Assembly: GCA_004154925.1 (NCBI GenBank)
Contig: QJNS01000084.1
Span: forward strand, 186,001-250,000
From: Monosporascus cannonballus
Taxonomy: Eukaryota; Ascomycota; Sordariomycetes; Xylariales
Direction: 5' to 3'
DNA length: 64,000 nucleotides
A model generated the notes under the pieces. It had not been told where the DNA came from and did no database searches. It was given only the letters and a program-made list of their open reading frames with translations. This document shows, piece by piece, positions 1-12,470 of this stretch. The position numbers were made by a program, and so were the translations under genes. Each line of letters starts with the position of its first letter. The first letter of the stretch is position 1.

Positions 1-399
1 TCTTATTAATGAAAATTTCTTTATCCGGCTTCCTAATTTTTAAAAACTTTTCATAATAGATTTAAATTAATTAACCGTATTTTCCGTTAAATATATTCCC
101 ATTATTAGGATTATATCCGCTGGATTATTAAAATTTAAAAAACGAAAGTAAATTCGTATCTAAATTAAAAAAATTTAAAGGTTATTTTTTTTATCGTAAG
201 ATTCCGGTTTTTTAGGTTTTATACGGGCGAAAAAGGCTTGGGTAAATAACGTAACTCTAAGTTGTCGAACTTTTTTTTTTAATTTCCGAATTCGAACTTA
301 AAATTGCTAAATAAAGGTTTCCTAAATATTAGTCGATATTTTAATAATATTGAATATTGCTTAAAGTTTAACGATATTATTAAACAAAAGCTTATAACA
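1..399 (-). pseudogene. Chromovirus E0, gag 5' end and leader (RIP-degraded)
   Basis: This is the start of gag plus the untranslated leader of a Ty3/gypsy element on the minus strand. It aligns by eye with the same interval of element C (about 25770-26158), including the leader that ends just before the LTR. All frames are interrupted by RIP-type stops. The rest of the element lies left of the window. The assignment rests on similarity to the better-preserved copies here; no domain is readable in this piece alone. Confidence 0.7.
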
Positions 400-774
400 T
401 ATAACGGCTATACGGTTTAACTAATTATTAAACCTTAAGTTGACGGGTTTATATTAGCAGAAATATCGTAAAAATCTAAGTAATAAATATAATAACGTAT
501 TACGTTTCGTAATATCAAAAATGCCTTAGGTAACTATATTATATTGCAAATTAAAGCTATTTAAATTATAGAAATAATAAACGCATATATTTTTTTCTTT
601 TTCGGCTTAATTACTCGTAATTACGCCGTTGGTAGTAATTACGATCACTTGGGATCACCTTTAATTATTAATAATTACTGACTTGGTAATGATTACCGCC
701 ACGTAACCCGGAAGGTGGCTCGTATATTCCCTGCCTGACCGTTTCTTAAAATCGAAGCTTGTCGAGTCGTAATA
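400..774 (-). repeat. 5' LTR of chromovirus E0
   Basis: This 375-bp LTR reads TGTTACGAC-type start to GTCACA-type end on the minus strand, with RIP changes at both ends (TATAACGG on the left, CGTAATA on the right in plus orientation). The element leader abuts its left side, so it is the 5' LTR. The expected 5-bp duplication is TTATT at 775-779; its partner lies outside the window. The U3 part (about 600-720) carries repeated GTAATTAC-like dyads shared with E and F. Confidence 0.85.
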
Positions 775-2058
775 TTATTAAACTAGTCTTTTAGCTTTTT
801 GTATTTTTTATTAGATTTCTTATTATAATAACTTTTATTATATTTTTTGTTATAAGGAACCTGGCATATATTTAAGCTGAATTATATTAACAGATTTATT
901 CTCGTATTTCTAATTTTTTCTAGATTATTTTTTCTGTATTAATTTTCAATCGTTTTAACGGGGCTTTTTAAATGCTTTATATTATATTACTTTATATCTT
1001 ATCTTATCATAATTATAATATTTAATTTAATAATAATCCTTTTTATAAATACCTTTTAATTTTATAAATCCTAGGTTTATATCGTAAAAAGTATTATTAT
1101 ATTGAAAAACGTTAATATTAGCCGTATATCGAGATTTGTTATTATTTTTTCCTTTAATACTTTTAATACGCTATACTTATTATCGATTCTTAATCTTAAT
1201 TACTATAACGATATAATCCGATAAATAATTAAGCCGATTAAATTTAAACATTTTTTCTTATATTTCTTTTTTTAAGCTGTTAAAAAACTTAATTATTAGT
1301 AATTTCTATTTTTAATTTAACTTAATTATTAACTAAATTAGCGTAATACTGTAATTGGATATTTATCTTTTATAATATAATTATTACATTTATATTTCGG
1401 CTTCTATTTTTTCGTTTATTATTTCGAAGGGTTTCGTTAATATTTATTCGAATTATTCGTAATCGTTATAAATTCGTATTATTTTTAGGTTTCGCTTTTT
1501 AATTAATAGGATAACGTACTTTCTTATTACAGGCTTAAACTCAATAACCGTATTTTTAGTAAATCGTTCGATTACAAATTTTATGCGTATAATAAACGTA
1601 ATTAATCGAATAAAAAAATATCTGGAATATATTCGGCATTAAGTTTAAAATAAGTATAATTTAGTTAAAGTTCCGTCGAAAAACTCTGGTTTAGGAAATT
1701 TTAAAACTTATTTTTGGTTTTTTAGTAAAATATAGCTAAATAATCTAACTTATTTTAAAAAATTTCTTAATTTCGAAAATTTTTTTTTCCTTAAATTTCT
1801 TATAGGCGGCTTAAAAAAACGTCCTAAATTTATTATTATTTTTTTCAAGCTGGAAAATACGTTCATTTATAATATCTAGGCGTCGAAAAATTTCTTTACG
1901 AAAAAGGCCAAATTTTTCTTTTTCTTTTTCGGATTTTATTTTAATGTCCGAATAATTAGAGATCTGATAAGTAAGTTATTCGAGTTGCTTACTAATAAAT
2001 ATAATGTCGGCGATATTGCTTAAAGTTTAACAGTATTATTAAATAACAAGTTATAACG
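775..2058 (-). pseudogene. Chromovirus E, gag region and leader (RIP-degraded)
   Basis: Minus-strand gag remnant of a gypsy chromovirus. A degraded CCHC zinc-knuckle stretch lies near 1000-1030, at the place where F and C keep theirs, and the leader at 1985-2058 runs into the LTR at 2059. E0 interrupts it at 775, within gag, so the rest of E lies beyond the left edge. No frame stays open over a useful length. Confidence 0.7.
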
Positions 2059-2433
2059 TATAACGGCTAAAATATTTAATTAATTATTAAACCCTAGTTA
2101 TACAGGTTTATATTAATAAAAATATCGTAGAAATCTAAATAATAAATATAGTAACGTATTATATTTCGTAATTCTAAAAATGTTTTAAATAACGATATTA
2201 TATTATAAACTAAAGTTATTTAAGTTATAAAAATACTAAGCGTATATATTCTCCTTTTTCTTGGCTTAATTATTTATGATTACGTAATCGGTAATAATTA
2301 GAATTACTTAGGATTATCTTTAATTACTGATAATCACTGGTTTAGCAGTGATTATCGTTACGTAACTCGGGAAATGGTCTGTATGATCTTTGTTTAGCTA
2401 TTTCTTAAGGTCGAAGCTTGTTGGGTCGTAACA
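2059..2433 (-). repeat. 5' LTR of chromovirus E
   Basis: A 375-bp LTR, close in length and sequence to the E0 LTR and to those of F. The leader lies at its left side, and its right end (GTCGTAACA) abuts pol sequence of element D, so E inserted into D. The predicted target duplication is CTTGA at 2434-2438; the left partner is outside the window. Confidence 0.85.
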
Positions 2434-5400
2434 CTTGATAATTTTGTATGGACCTATATATTTAAAATCGAAAATTTTTGCTAGGCCGTTTTGTTTAAAT
2501 GTTTTTGATAACGAAAAAAACCATTTCCCTCTTTTCGCAAGTTGATCCCTTTAACTTTTTTTTGATTATAGTATTTTCTTATTTGATTTCGTGCGAATTC
2601 CAGTTCTATTTTTATTTCCTGGTATAATTATCGTAATTATTCTAACCTAAAGATTATTTTAACGTTAATTAGGCCGTTATTACGTATTTTTCAATAAATT
2701 TCTAAAATATAACCAAAATTTGCATTTGCTAGTATTATTTTGATTTTTTCGTAATAACTGATATTATAATTTAATTATAGAATTCGTAATTTGTTAACCC
2801 AGTTATTTTATTTATAATTAATAGAATATCGTAAATATGTTTTTAAGGTTTGATTGATTTGTTTTATTTATTTATTCGTTTATAATCTAAATATATTAAA
2901 TACTTTATAATTTAAGCAAATTTATAATATAAGGCTTTGCTAAAATTTAAATACAAATATTAATCCTTTATTTAAAATAGCTTTTATTAATAATTCGTAT
3001 ATATTGAAAATATATCTAAAAGCATATATATTATTTGTTCGCCATTTATATTTTCGTAATATAATAAAAAATAAGAAAACTTCGTAAATCGGTTAACGAT
3101 TACGCAAATAATATCATAATATGTTTTAAAAACTGGATCTTTTAACAGAAGTAATTTAATAATAAAATCAAATATAATTACATATCATAATTATTTTGTA
3201 ATTGGTAATAGCTATAATTCTCTACATGGCTTACGTTATCGAGCTTCCGTTTTGGCGCAAATATCGCATTACCGTATAACTTTTTATATCGTTAATTTTA
3301 TTCTAGAAAAAGAATATGTATATCGAAATTGTTTTAGAGTTTTATAAATCTCTGGATATCCGTATAACTAATATTCCTATATATTTTGTATTAGACTTTT
3401 CTAATATTTCTCTAGGACTTGTATTTTATTTATTTTTTTAATTTTCTAAGTAACCGTCGTTATACTGCTAAATTTTCTAATACATATTTAAAGATACTCC
3501 CCGAATTATCGCAATTTGTTACGGGCGTAAATAGTCTTTTATAATAATATCCAAAATTATATGGTTAATTTTAACTAATTTCTTTTCGAAGTTTAATTAT
3601 TTGCTTATAGTATTTGCTTTGTTATTTTCTGATTTTCTTTTTAAATAATAATAAAATCGAAGTTCGCCAATTTTTCTGTATAATAAAGTTATTATTCTGC
3701 AAGTTTTTTAATCGTAATAAATCGGGTAAAATTTCAATAATTCGTATAAACTTTAATCTGATATAAGTTTCTCTTTAGAAAATGTCTAAACTCTTTAAAT
3801 ACTATAATAATAACCATAAATTCCTTATTTAAAATTCCGTAATTAAATTGGATTTCTTTTAGTTTATATAAAAAAATAATAAGGTACAAGTTTTCTTAAT
3901 TATCTCGTTATTCGATTACTATATTTAATACGTAATTCGAAATATCGGTTTTTAGCTTAACAGAACGGTTTAAATCGTACATAATTAACATTAGTTTGCT
4001 AGTAATCCTATTTTTAATGTCTTAAAATACCTTTTTCGTATTCAATATCTATTTGAATTTTTTCGTTCTTTTCGTAAAATTCGTTAAAGTTATAATTGTT
4101 TTGCTAAAACTTCGAATAAACTTCTTATAATAATTGGCAAAAAAAATAAAAAATACTTATATCTTCTTAACCGTCGCTAACGTTTGTTATTCTGTAATTA
4201 TAGCGATTTGTTTAGGATTCATTCTGATATATTATAAAGTAATAATATATTTTAGATATTTTACTTCTTATTTGTAAAATTATTTTTTTTAGGTTAATAA
4301 ATAATTTTACGTTTTATAAAGCTTGAAAAACTTTATAAACATATTCTATATATGCTTTTTCTCTTTTTTAAAAAAATAAAGATATCGTCGAAGTAGCAAA
4401 CGACGAAAACATTAAGGTATTTTCGTAATACGTAATTAATTATCCATTAGAAAATTATTAGTACGTTCGGAAATCCTCTTAATATAACCAAATACTTAAA
4501 TAATCTATATTTCGTTTTAAAAGTTATTTTCTATTTATATTCTTTTTAAATTCTAATTAAGTTAAAATTTATTTTTAAAATCAAATGCTTATAATTATTT
4601 GGTTTTATGAAATTAATTTTGTTTTTCTGTAATTAAGGGTAATAATATTCGATTCTTAATAATAATATTATTTAATTGTTAATAATTAACCATAAGTTGT
4701 AATTTTCTATTTTTTAAGTACAAGAAATATAAAGTATTTTATTAGTAACTTCGAAAATCGAATCCATCTTTTTTATAACCGATTTTTCAGATATTTTCTA
4801 AAAGTCCTAAACTCGTTTTTATTAAAGTTATAAATAAGGTAAAATTTCGTCAAAAATCCTTTTTTAATGATTATCTCATAATTTTATTTGCTATATTCCG
4901 GTAATTTCGTAGCGAATTCTTTTCTAAAAAATTACTTATATCTGTAATATTATAATAATATAGTAATTAAATTTTCTAATTCTTTGGACTGCTATTTTAA
5001 ATCGTTATTTAATTGCTTTAATTTCGCTTTAATAGTAATAACGATACGTCGTATTTTTCTTTAATATCTATTTCTTTTTATGTTTTGTTTTTTTAGATAG
5101 TAAAATTTCTGTGATATCCTTATACTTGTATTCGTCGCTATTATCGATTAAATATTAAGATCTTAATTTTTTTCCTTATTTATTAATAAGATATAAGACG
5201 GACTTTATTTAGCTAATTTTCTTTTTAATCAAAACTTCGTACTAGCGTATTTATAGTAATTCTAAGATTATATCATAATTCTTAAATAGAACGAAATTAA
5301 AATCGATTATCTGGTATCGTTCTTATATAAAAATCTCGAAGTAATTAATTTTGCGCGTAATTTTTGCGTCATTATAAAGGAATTCCTAACTTTCGATATT

Positions 5401-5938
5401 CGTCGCTATATAAGGTTTTAACTTATATCTCCATAATAATTTAAATTTATTAACCATATTTGGTACTATACAATTCCGGTTTAAAGCTCTGCAGTTTATT
5501 ATTACGATATATTAATATGTTTTTATTCGTATATCCAAAATAACAAGATTATTACCGGATTTTATTATCGCGTTTAAAACCTTTTTTGGAAATTCCCGTT
5601 AAATTTTGTTTAAATCTCGTTATTCCGTGGTTTTTTTATAGGTAACCTTTTTTTTTAACTTTTATTCGAATTTGTCGAACAGAATTTATGTTTTTTCGTT
5701 TAACGCGTCAAATTGTTATATTTGTCGTTATTACCGGCGTATTATTCTTAATTCTGTTTCAATTTCTTTTCTTATCGAATAAATTGTTTCCTTATATTTA
5801 TAACTATATCGTATTATACGTTAATTTAATTGTCGTTTTAAAAAAAGTTATAAATTAATATTTTAATTGGTTTTTTGAAGTAAAAATATATAATAAATAT
5901 CAAATAAAAATGGAGATTTATAATAACTTTCTAACAGT
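2434..5938 (-). pseudogene. Chromovirus D, pol region (integrase, RT/RNase H) in fragments
   Basis: This is the distal part of pol of element D on the minus strand. It is collinear with F from about 54070 to 57590, so it runs from integrase (left) through RNase H and reverse transcriptase towards protease (right). The RT catalytic box is still readable as Y-F-D-D at 4384-4395, preceded by V-V-C. Stops and Tyr/Asn replacements of the RIP type break every frame. Element C interrupts it at 5939; the first five bases of the C target duplication (ACAGT) are 5934-5938, and D resumes after 26559. Confidence 0.8.
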
Positions 5939-6319
5939 TATAACGAACTTGGGGTTTAATCAACTATTAAACCTTAATCGTACGGGTTTATGTTAACAAA
6001 AATATCGTAGGAATCTAAGTAATAGATATAATAACGTATTACGTCTCGTAATACCAAAAGTACCTTAAGTAACGAATTATTATTATAAGCTGGTACTATT
6101 TAAACTATGAAAATAATAAGCGTATATATCTTAGTTCTGGCTTAAGGTGCTTAAGCGGCTTAAACTCTTAAGCCCGTTAAGCCTTTTGAACTTCTTTGTC
6201 AGCTTAAAGAGCTTAAGGTACTTGGCGCCTTAAAACCTTTAAGCCGGTTATGTATTTTTTTGGCGGTGGTCGGGGCTTATTTTTTTCGTAAGCCCGACCA
6301 AAATCGTTAAGTTATAACA
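5939..6319 (-). repeat. 3' LTR of chromovirus C
   Basis: A 381-bp LTR running TATAACG to TTATAACA in plus orientation. Its U3 half (about 6130-6310) is rich in repeats of GGCTTAA/TTAAGCC and resembles A and B, unlike the U3 of E, D and F. The inner side meets the opposite-strand frame of the element. Confidence 0.88.
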
Positions 6320-6411
6320 TGATTTTTTCTTTTCTAAAATCTTTGTCCCTAAGCATCAAATTATTCGTTTATTATTTCTGGTACGTAACTTTTCTTTTTT
6401 TATCTTTTGTT

Positions 6412-6955
6412 ATGTCGAATTATATAAAAAAATTTCGGTTTCGTAAACGTATTAACGTTTTTATTTTTTCAAAAGGTATTAAGCATTTTAGTTTTAAGAT
6501 ATCTTTTTGTTTTCGTTATAAAAAAAGGGTGCAAAATATAAAGTTATTCGGGGTTCTTTAAAGTATGCGCGTTATATCCATTATAGCGACCCTTATAATA
6601 TTTTTGGGTTTTTAAAAATTAAATATTAAAAACTTTTGGACGAAAAAGATCGTTTAAAACGTAAAAAAAAACAGATTTACAAAATGTTACAAACGGCTGC
6701 TAATAAGCTGGATCGTTTACAAAAACAAAGACGGCTGTTCCGTCGTTATGGTATGGAAATACTTCGTCGCGGTATTAAAGGTACGAAAACCATAAAAGAA
6801 TTCGAACGTTTCGAAAAAAAATAAGAACAATTAAAGGCTGCCGTTATAGTTACTATATTAACGCAGGTTACGGCCGACTGGCACGATATCTCGGCTATTA
6901 ACTGGTTAACTGTTAACTAAAACGCGTTTATCGTTATTAATAAAATTTTTAGCGA
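6412..6955 (+). pseudogene. Opposite-strand accessory ORF of chromovirus C
   Basis: A reading frame on the strand opposite gag-pol, between the chromodomain end and the 3' LTR. It begins M-S-N-Y-I-K-K-F and shares the following F-R-F/C-F-R-K box and the S-K-G/R-I box with the A and B copies. After a frame change near 6530, a Tyr-rich stretch (Y-x2-Y-x6-Y, probably former cysteines) leads into a Lys/Arg/Gln-rich, coiled-coil-like segment at 6636-6824. It ends with a tail containing T-A-D-W-x-D-I. One to two frame breaks and several RIP stops make it a pseudogene. The function is unknown; a small zinc-binding nucleic-acid protein is an inference. Confidence 0.6.
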
Positions 6956-7948
6956 GATTTTAAATATTTTCGAAATTCGAGTACTTTTTCCATTTGATCA
7001 GGTATTAAATAAGTCCGTTTTGTTTTCGTATATCGAAAATGTTTTTCATTTCGTATATTTATTCGTCTTTTATTTCCATATCGTTTTGTACCGTATATAT
7101 TTAAATTATATCCGCTACTAATTCGAAAAAAAGAATATAAAAAATTGAATAAAATTTAATTTTTTATAAAAATTTCAATTAATAGTTATTTTCTGAAACG
7201 ATTTTGGCGATTTTGTATAAACCGATATATTTAAAATCGCATTTTTTGTTAAATCGTTTTATTTAAATGTTTTTAGTAACAAAGAAAACCATTTTCCTTT
7301 TTTCGAAAATTAATCTTTTTAACTTTTTTTGATTATAATATTTATTTATTTAATTTTGTAAGAATTCCAGTCCTCTTTTTATTTTTTTATGTAATTATCG
7401 TAATTATTTTAATATAAAAATTTGGTTAATATTAATTAAACCGTCGTTTTGTATTCTTTTTATAAACTTTTAGCGTAAAACTCAAATATATATTCGTTAA
7501 TATTATTTTAATATTTTTGTAATAACTGGTATTATAAGTTAATGATGTAATTAGCAATTTCTTAATTTAATTATTTTGTTTGTAAATAATATAATACCGT
7601 AAGTAAAGTTTCAAAGTTTAATTTATTCGTTTTATTTATTTATCCGTTTAGATTTAAATGCGTTAAATAATTTATAATTTAAATCGATTTATATTTCCAG
7701 ATTTGGCCAAATTTTTGACGTAAATATTACTTCTTTATTTAAAATAATTTTCATTAATAATCTGTATATATTAAAAATAAATTTAAAAAAATATCCGCTA
7801 TTTGTTCGGCGTTTATATTCTTATAATATAGTAAAAAATAAGAAAATTTCGTAAATCGGTCGACAATTACGAAAATGTTATCGTAATATATTTTCGTAAC
7901 TGGGTTGTCTAATATAGAAAGTTTAATAATAAAATCGAATATAACTAA
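6956..7948 (-). pseudogene. Chromovirus C, chromodomain and integrase C-terminus remnant
   Basis: Minus-strand end of pol of element C. It is collinear with F (about 53850-54810) and D (from 2434). The stretch near 6950-6990 corresponds to the chromodomain motif that is clearer in B and N. Element A interrupts it; the left copy of A's target duplication is 7949-7953. Confidence 0.7.
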
Positions 7949-7953
7949 ATACT

Positions 7954-8399
7954 TGTTATGACCTAACGGTCTTGGCCTTTCTTGAGACGGTCGGCACCGT
8001 TAAGAAAATATTTCCGACCCAAGCCAAGAAATTACGTAACGGGCTTAAAAGGCTTAACAAATCTTATTGGCTTAATGGCTTTAAGCTAGGTAAGCCCTTA
8101 AAAAAGGCTTAAGGGGGCTTAGGAAGTCTTAATTAGCGGAACGGCGTTAAGCTAGGGAAAATACCTTAAGCTAAAATAAAAATATATACGTTCGTTATTT
8201 TTATAGCCCGGATAATTTTAATTTATAATACTTATTAATATTAAATATTTGCAATATAATAATTTATTGTTTAAAATGTTTTTGGTATTACGAAATATAA
8301 TACGTTATTATATTTATTATTTAAAATCCTATAATATTTTTACTAATATAAACCCGTTAACTTAAATTTAATAATTAATTAATTAATTTACCCGTTATA
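7954..8399 (+). repeat. 5' LTR of chromovirus A
   Basis: A 446-bp LTR. U3 (about 7990-8160) holds at least six GGCTTAA-type repeats, followed by a TATA-like ATATATACG and the conserved R-U5 block also found in all other type-1 LTRs here. The leader starts at 8400 (CGTTATAA). Confidence 0.9.
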
Positions 8400-11300
8400 C
8401 GTTATAAGTTTTTATTTAGTAATATTATTAAACTTTAAGTAATACTGCTAACATTATATTTATTAGCAAGTAACCCGAAAAGCTTATTTACCAGGTCTTT
8501 AAAAACCTTAATACCGGAATAGAATTTAAGAAAAAGGAGTAACTTTGCTTTTTTCGAAAAGAAATTTTTCGACGCCTGGATATTATAAATAAACGTATTA
8601 TTTAATTTAAGCAAAATAAAAATAATCTTATTACGTTTTTTTAAGTTGCCTATAAGAAATTTAAGGAAAAAAAAAAAAGGTTCCCGAAATTGGGAAATTT
8701 TTTTTAATTAAATTAAATTATTTAGTTGAATTTTATTAAAAAATTAAGAAAAATCCTTAAACCTTTTAAATTAAAACTTTTTAACGGAATTTTAATTAAA
8801 TTACAATTATTTTTAATTTAATACCGAATATATTTTAGGTATTTTCTTATTCGATTCGTTATATTTATTTTATAAGTTAAATTTGCGGTTAAATAACTTA
8901 CCGGAAACGCAGTTATTTGGTTTAAGCCTATTATAAGAAAATACGTTATTTTACCAATTAAAAAACGAAACCCGGAAATAATATAAGTTTATAATAATTA
9001 CAAATAATTCGAATAAATATTAATAAAGGTATTCGGAATAATAAACGAAAAAATAAAGGCCGAAATGTAAATTTAATAATTACGATAAAAAGGATTTGTA
9101 TTTAAATATGGTAACGTATTAGTTTAACTAGTATTTAAATTAAACTGGGGATAAAAAATATTAATAATTAAGTTTTTCGACGGCCTAAAAAAGAAAATAT
9201 AAAAAAAACTTTTTAAACTTAATCGGCCTAATTATTTGTTAAATTATATCATTATAATAATTAAGATTAATAATCGATAATACGCTTAACGTATTAAAAG
9301 AATTAAAGGAAAAAATAATAATAAATTTTGACATACAGTTAATATTAATACGTTTTAACGTAATAATACTTCTTATGGTATTAAACTAAGCCTAATAAAA
9401 CTAAGAATTACTTATAAAAAAAACTAAAGCCAAATTAAATATTATAATTACGAAAAATTAGGACATAAAGTTTATAAATATTATTCGCCTAAGAAATTAC
9501 GATAAAATAATTAAAATATTATATTTAAAAAATAATCCAAGGAAAATTAAAAAAACGAAAGTAAACCTATTAATATAATTTAACTAAAATGTAGGCCAGG
9601 CCCGCCGTAATAAAAAATATAATAAGGAATATAAAAAACCAGGAATTTGGCTTAATAAATAAATAAAAAATAATAAAGTATTTTTAGGGGATAATTAAAG
9701 GAATATTAAGGTTAAATAGAAAAAATTGATCTTAAAACTTTTAATTATTATGGCAGAAAATATATTATTTATTATTAACGCCGAAATTGCCCTAATTATA
9801 AGGAATAAAAAAAATATATCCATAATAAAATTACCTAAATATATTATAAAGAATTTAATTTTTTTAACTAAACGGGAAAAAACAAAAACGATAAATAATA
9901 ATATTAATACTTTTGATCTATAACCTTTAAAAACGATTTTTTTTAACTGGCGGCAATAGAAAACTGGCTTAAAAAAATGGTATTTACAGGAAAACCCTTT
10001 TTATTATTATAAGTAATATAATTATTAAACGGAAAAGGAATTAATTTAGCATACCGTAAAAAAATATTATTAAAAAGTTATTACGGATTTTTATTTTTAA
10101 TTAACATTTATTATAAATCACGATAAGTAATAAGCTTTAAAAAAAATTTAATAATTTATACAAAATTTTTAATAAAAAAGTAATAAGACTTAATAAGAAA
10201 TTATATATCATATTAAGAAATAATTTATCCGGTAAGGGAAAAAATTACAATAAAACTAAAAATAATTAATACGGTTTAAAAAAATAATATATTAATAAAA
10301 ACAATAAATATAATAATTTAACGCATTATATAAAAAATCATAAATAAAATTTAATAAATTCGAATAAAAATTAAAAGAAAAAGGTCGCCTGTAAAAAAAC
10401 TGCAAAATAACAAAACCCAGAAAAATTAAAAAATATTCCCAAAAAAAGTTTTAAATACGACGATAAAAGTTATTAATAATTTTATTATTTTAGATATATA
10501 AATTAAAACGTATTGGTATATGATAATAATAAATTGCAAAGTTATATACGGAAATTATATTATATTAAATATAATTAATATATTTAAATTACCATAAAAA
10601 TATAAATTAAAACCTTATATAATAACGAACGCCAAAAATTAAGATTTCGCTTACGATAATAAAAAGATTTTACGCAAAATTAATTATTTCAAAATTTTTA
10701 CCTAAAAATAATATTAAATAATTAATTTCGATATCGTTTTATTTAAAAATTATAATATAATTTTAGGATTATTATAAATACGTTAATACGGAATCGTAAT
10801 TAATGGAAAAATTAGCCAGGTAAAATTTTTTTTATTTTCCGTTAATAAATAAAAAAAAAATCTTAATACTTAATCGAAAATAACGACGAATATAAGCATA
10901 AAAATACGATAAATATTTTATTACTTAAAGGAATAAAATATAAAAAAGAAATAGGTATTAGAGAAAAATATAACGTATTATTATTATTATTAAAGCGAAA
11001 TTATGGTAATTAAATAACGATTTAAAATAATAATTTTAAAAATTAAAAAATTTAATTAATATATTATTGTAATATTATAAATATAAATAACTTTTTAGAA
11101 AAAAACTTAATACGAAATTATTAAAATATAGCAAATAAAATCATAAAATTATCTTTAAAAAAAGATTTTCGACGAAGTTTTACTTTATTTATAATTTTAA
11201 TAAAAATGAATTATGTACTTTTAAAAAATATTTAAAAAATTAACTATAAAAAAGATAAATTCGACCTTTAAAATTATTAATAAAATACCTAATATTTTTT

Positions 11301-12019
11301 ATATTAAAAAAAAAGGGAAATTACGATTTATAATTAATTATCGATAATTAAATAATATTATTATTAAAAATTAAATATTATTATTTTTAATTACGGAAAT
11401 AAAAAATTAATTTTATGGAACCAAATAATTTATAACATTCGATTTTAAAAATATATATAATCTTATTAAAATTAAAAAAAATACAAATAAAAAATAATTT
11501 TCAAAACGAAATACGGATTATTTAAATACTTAATTACGTTAATAAGATTTATAAACGTATAAATAATTTTTTAACGAATAATAAATTATGTATTACGAAA
11601 ATACCTTAATATTTTCGTTATATATTACTTTGACGATATCCTTATTTATTCGGGAACAAAAAAAATATATACAGGATACGTTCATAAAGTCCTTTAAGCT
11701 TTACAGGACGCCAAATTGTTAATTAATATAGAAAAAAATCAGTTCCATAAGCAAAAAATGGAATATCTGAGACATATTATCACCCTAAAACATATCAAAA
11801 TAAACCCAAAGAAAATCGTTGCAGTGACGGAATAATAGATACCAACAATAATTAAGGAAATACAAATATTCCTTAGATTCGTTAATTACTATAGGAAATT
11901 TATTCGAAACTTTAGCAAAATTATTATACCCCTAACCAACCTTACCAAAAAAAAGAAAAAATTCAAATGGACGCCAAAAACAAAAAGGGCGTTCTAGGAA
12001 ATCAAAAATGTAATTATTA
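8400..12019 (+). pseudogene. Chromovirus A, gag-protease-RT (RIP-degraded)
   Basis: Plus-strand gag and the first part of pol. A degraded CCHC knuckle (Y-Y-N-Y-E-K-L-G-H-K-V-Y-K-Y, with Tyr for Cys as RIP would give) is at about 9438-9480. A 65-codon open piece at 9726-9923 corresponds to the gag-protease linker also seen in C at 24740-24955. RT keeps Y-F-D-D at 11626-11637 followed by I-L-I-Y-S. The frame is otherwise closed by stops. B interrupts it at 12025, at the RNase H boundary, with GTAAA at 12020-12024. Confidence 0.85.
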
Positions 12020-12024
12020 GTAAA

Positions 12025-12470
12025 TGTTATGACCTAACGGTCTTGGCCTTTCTTGAGACGGTCGGCACCGTCAAGAAAATGTTTCCGACCTAAGCCAAAA
12101 AGTTACGTAACGGGCTTAAAAGGCTTAACAGATCTTATTGGCTTAATAATTTTAAGCCAGGTAAGCCCTTAAAAAAGGCTTAAAAAAATTTAGGAGGTTT
12201 TAATTAACAAAACGGTATTCAGTTAAGGAAAATATTTTGAACCAAAATAAGGATATATACGTTCGTTATTTCCATAACCTAAATAATTTTAGCTTATAAT
12301 ACTTATTAATACCAAATATTTGTAATATAACAATTTATTATTTAAAACGTTTTTGGTATTACAAAACGTAATATGTTATTATATTTATTACTTAAAATTC
12401 CATAATATTTCTGTTAACATAAACCCATTAATTTAAGTTTAATAATTAATTAATTAACTTAGCCGTTATA
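12025..12470 (+). repeat. 5' LTR of chromovirus B
   Basis: A 446-bp LTR starting TGTTATGACC and ending GCCGTTATA, nearly identical in layout to the A LTR, including the GGCTTAA-rich U3 at about 12100-12220. Confidence 0.92.
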
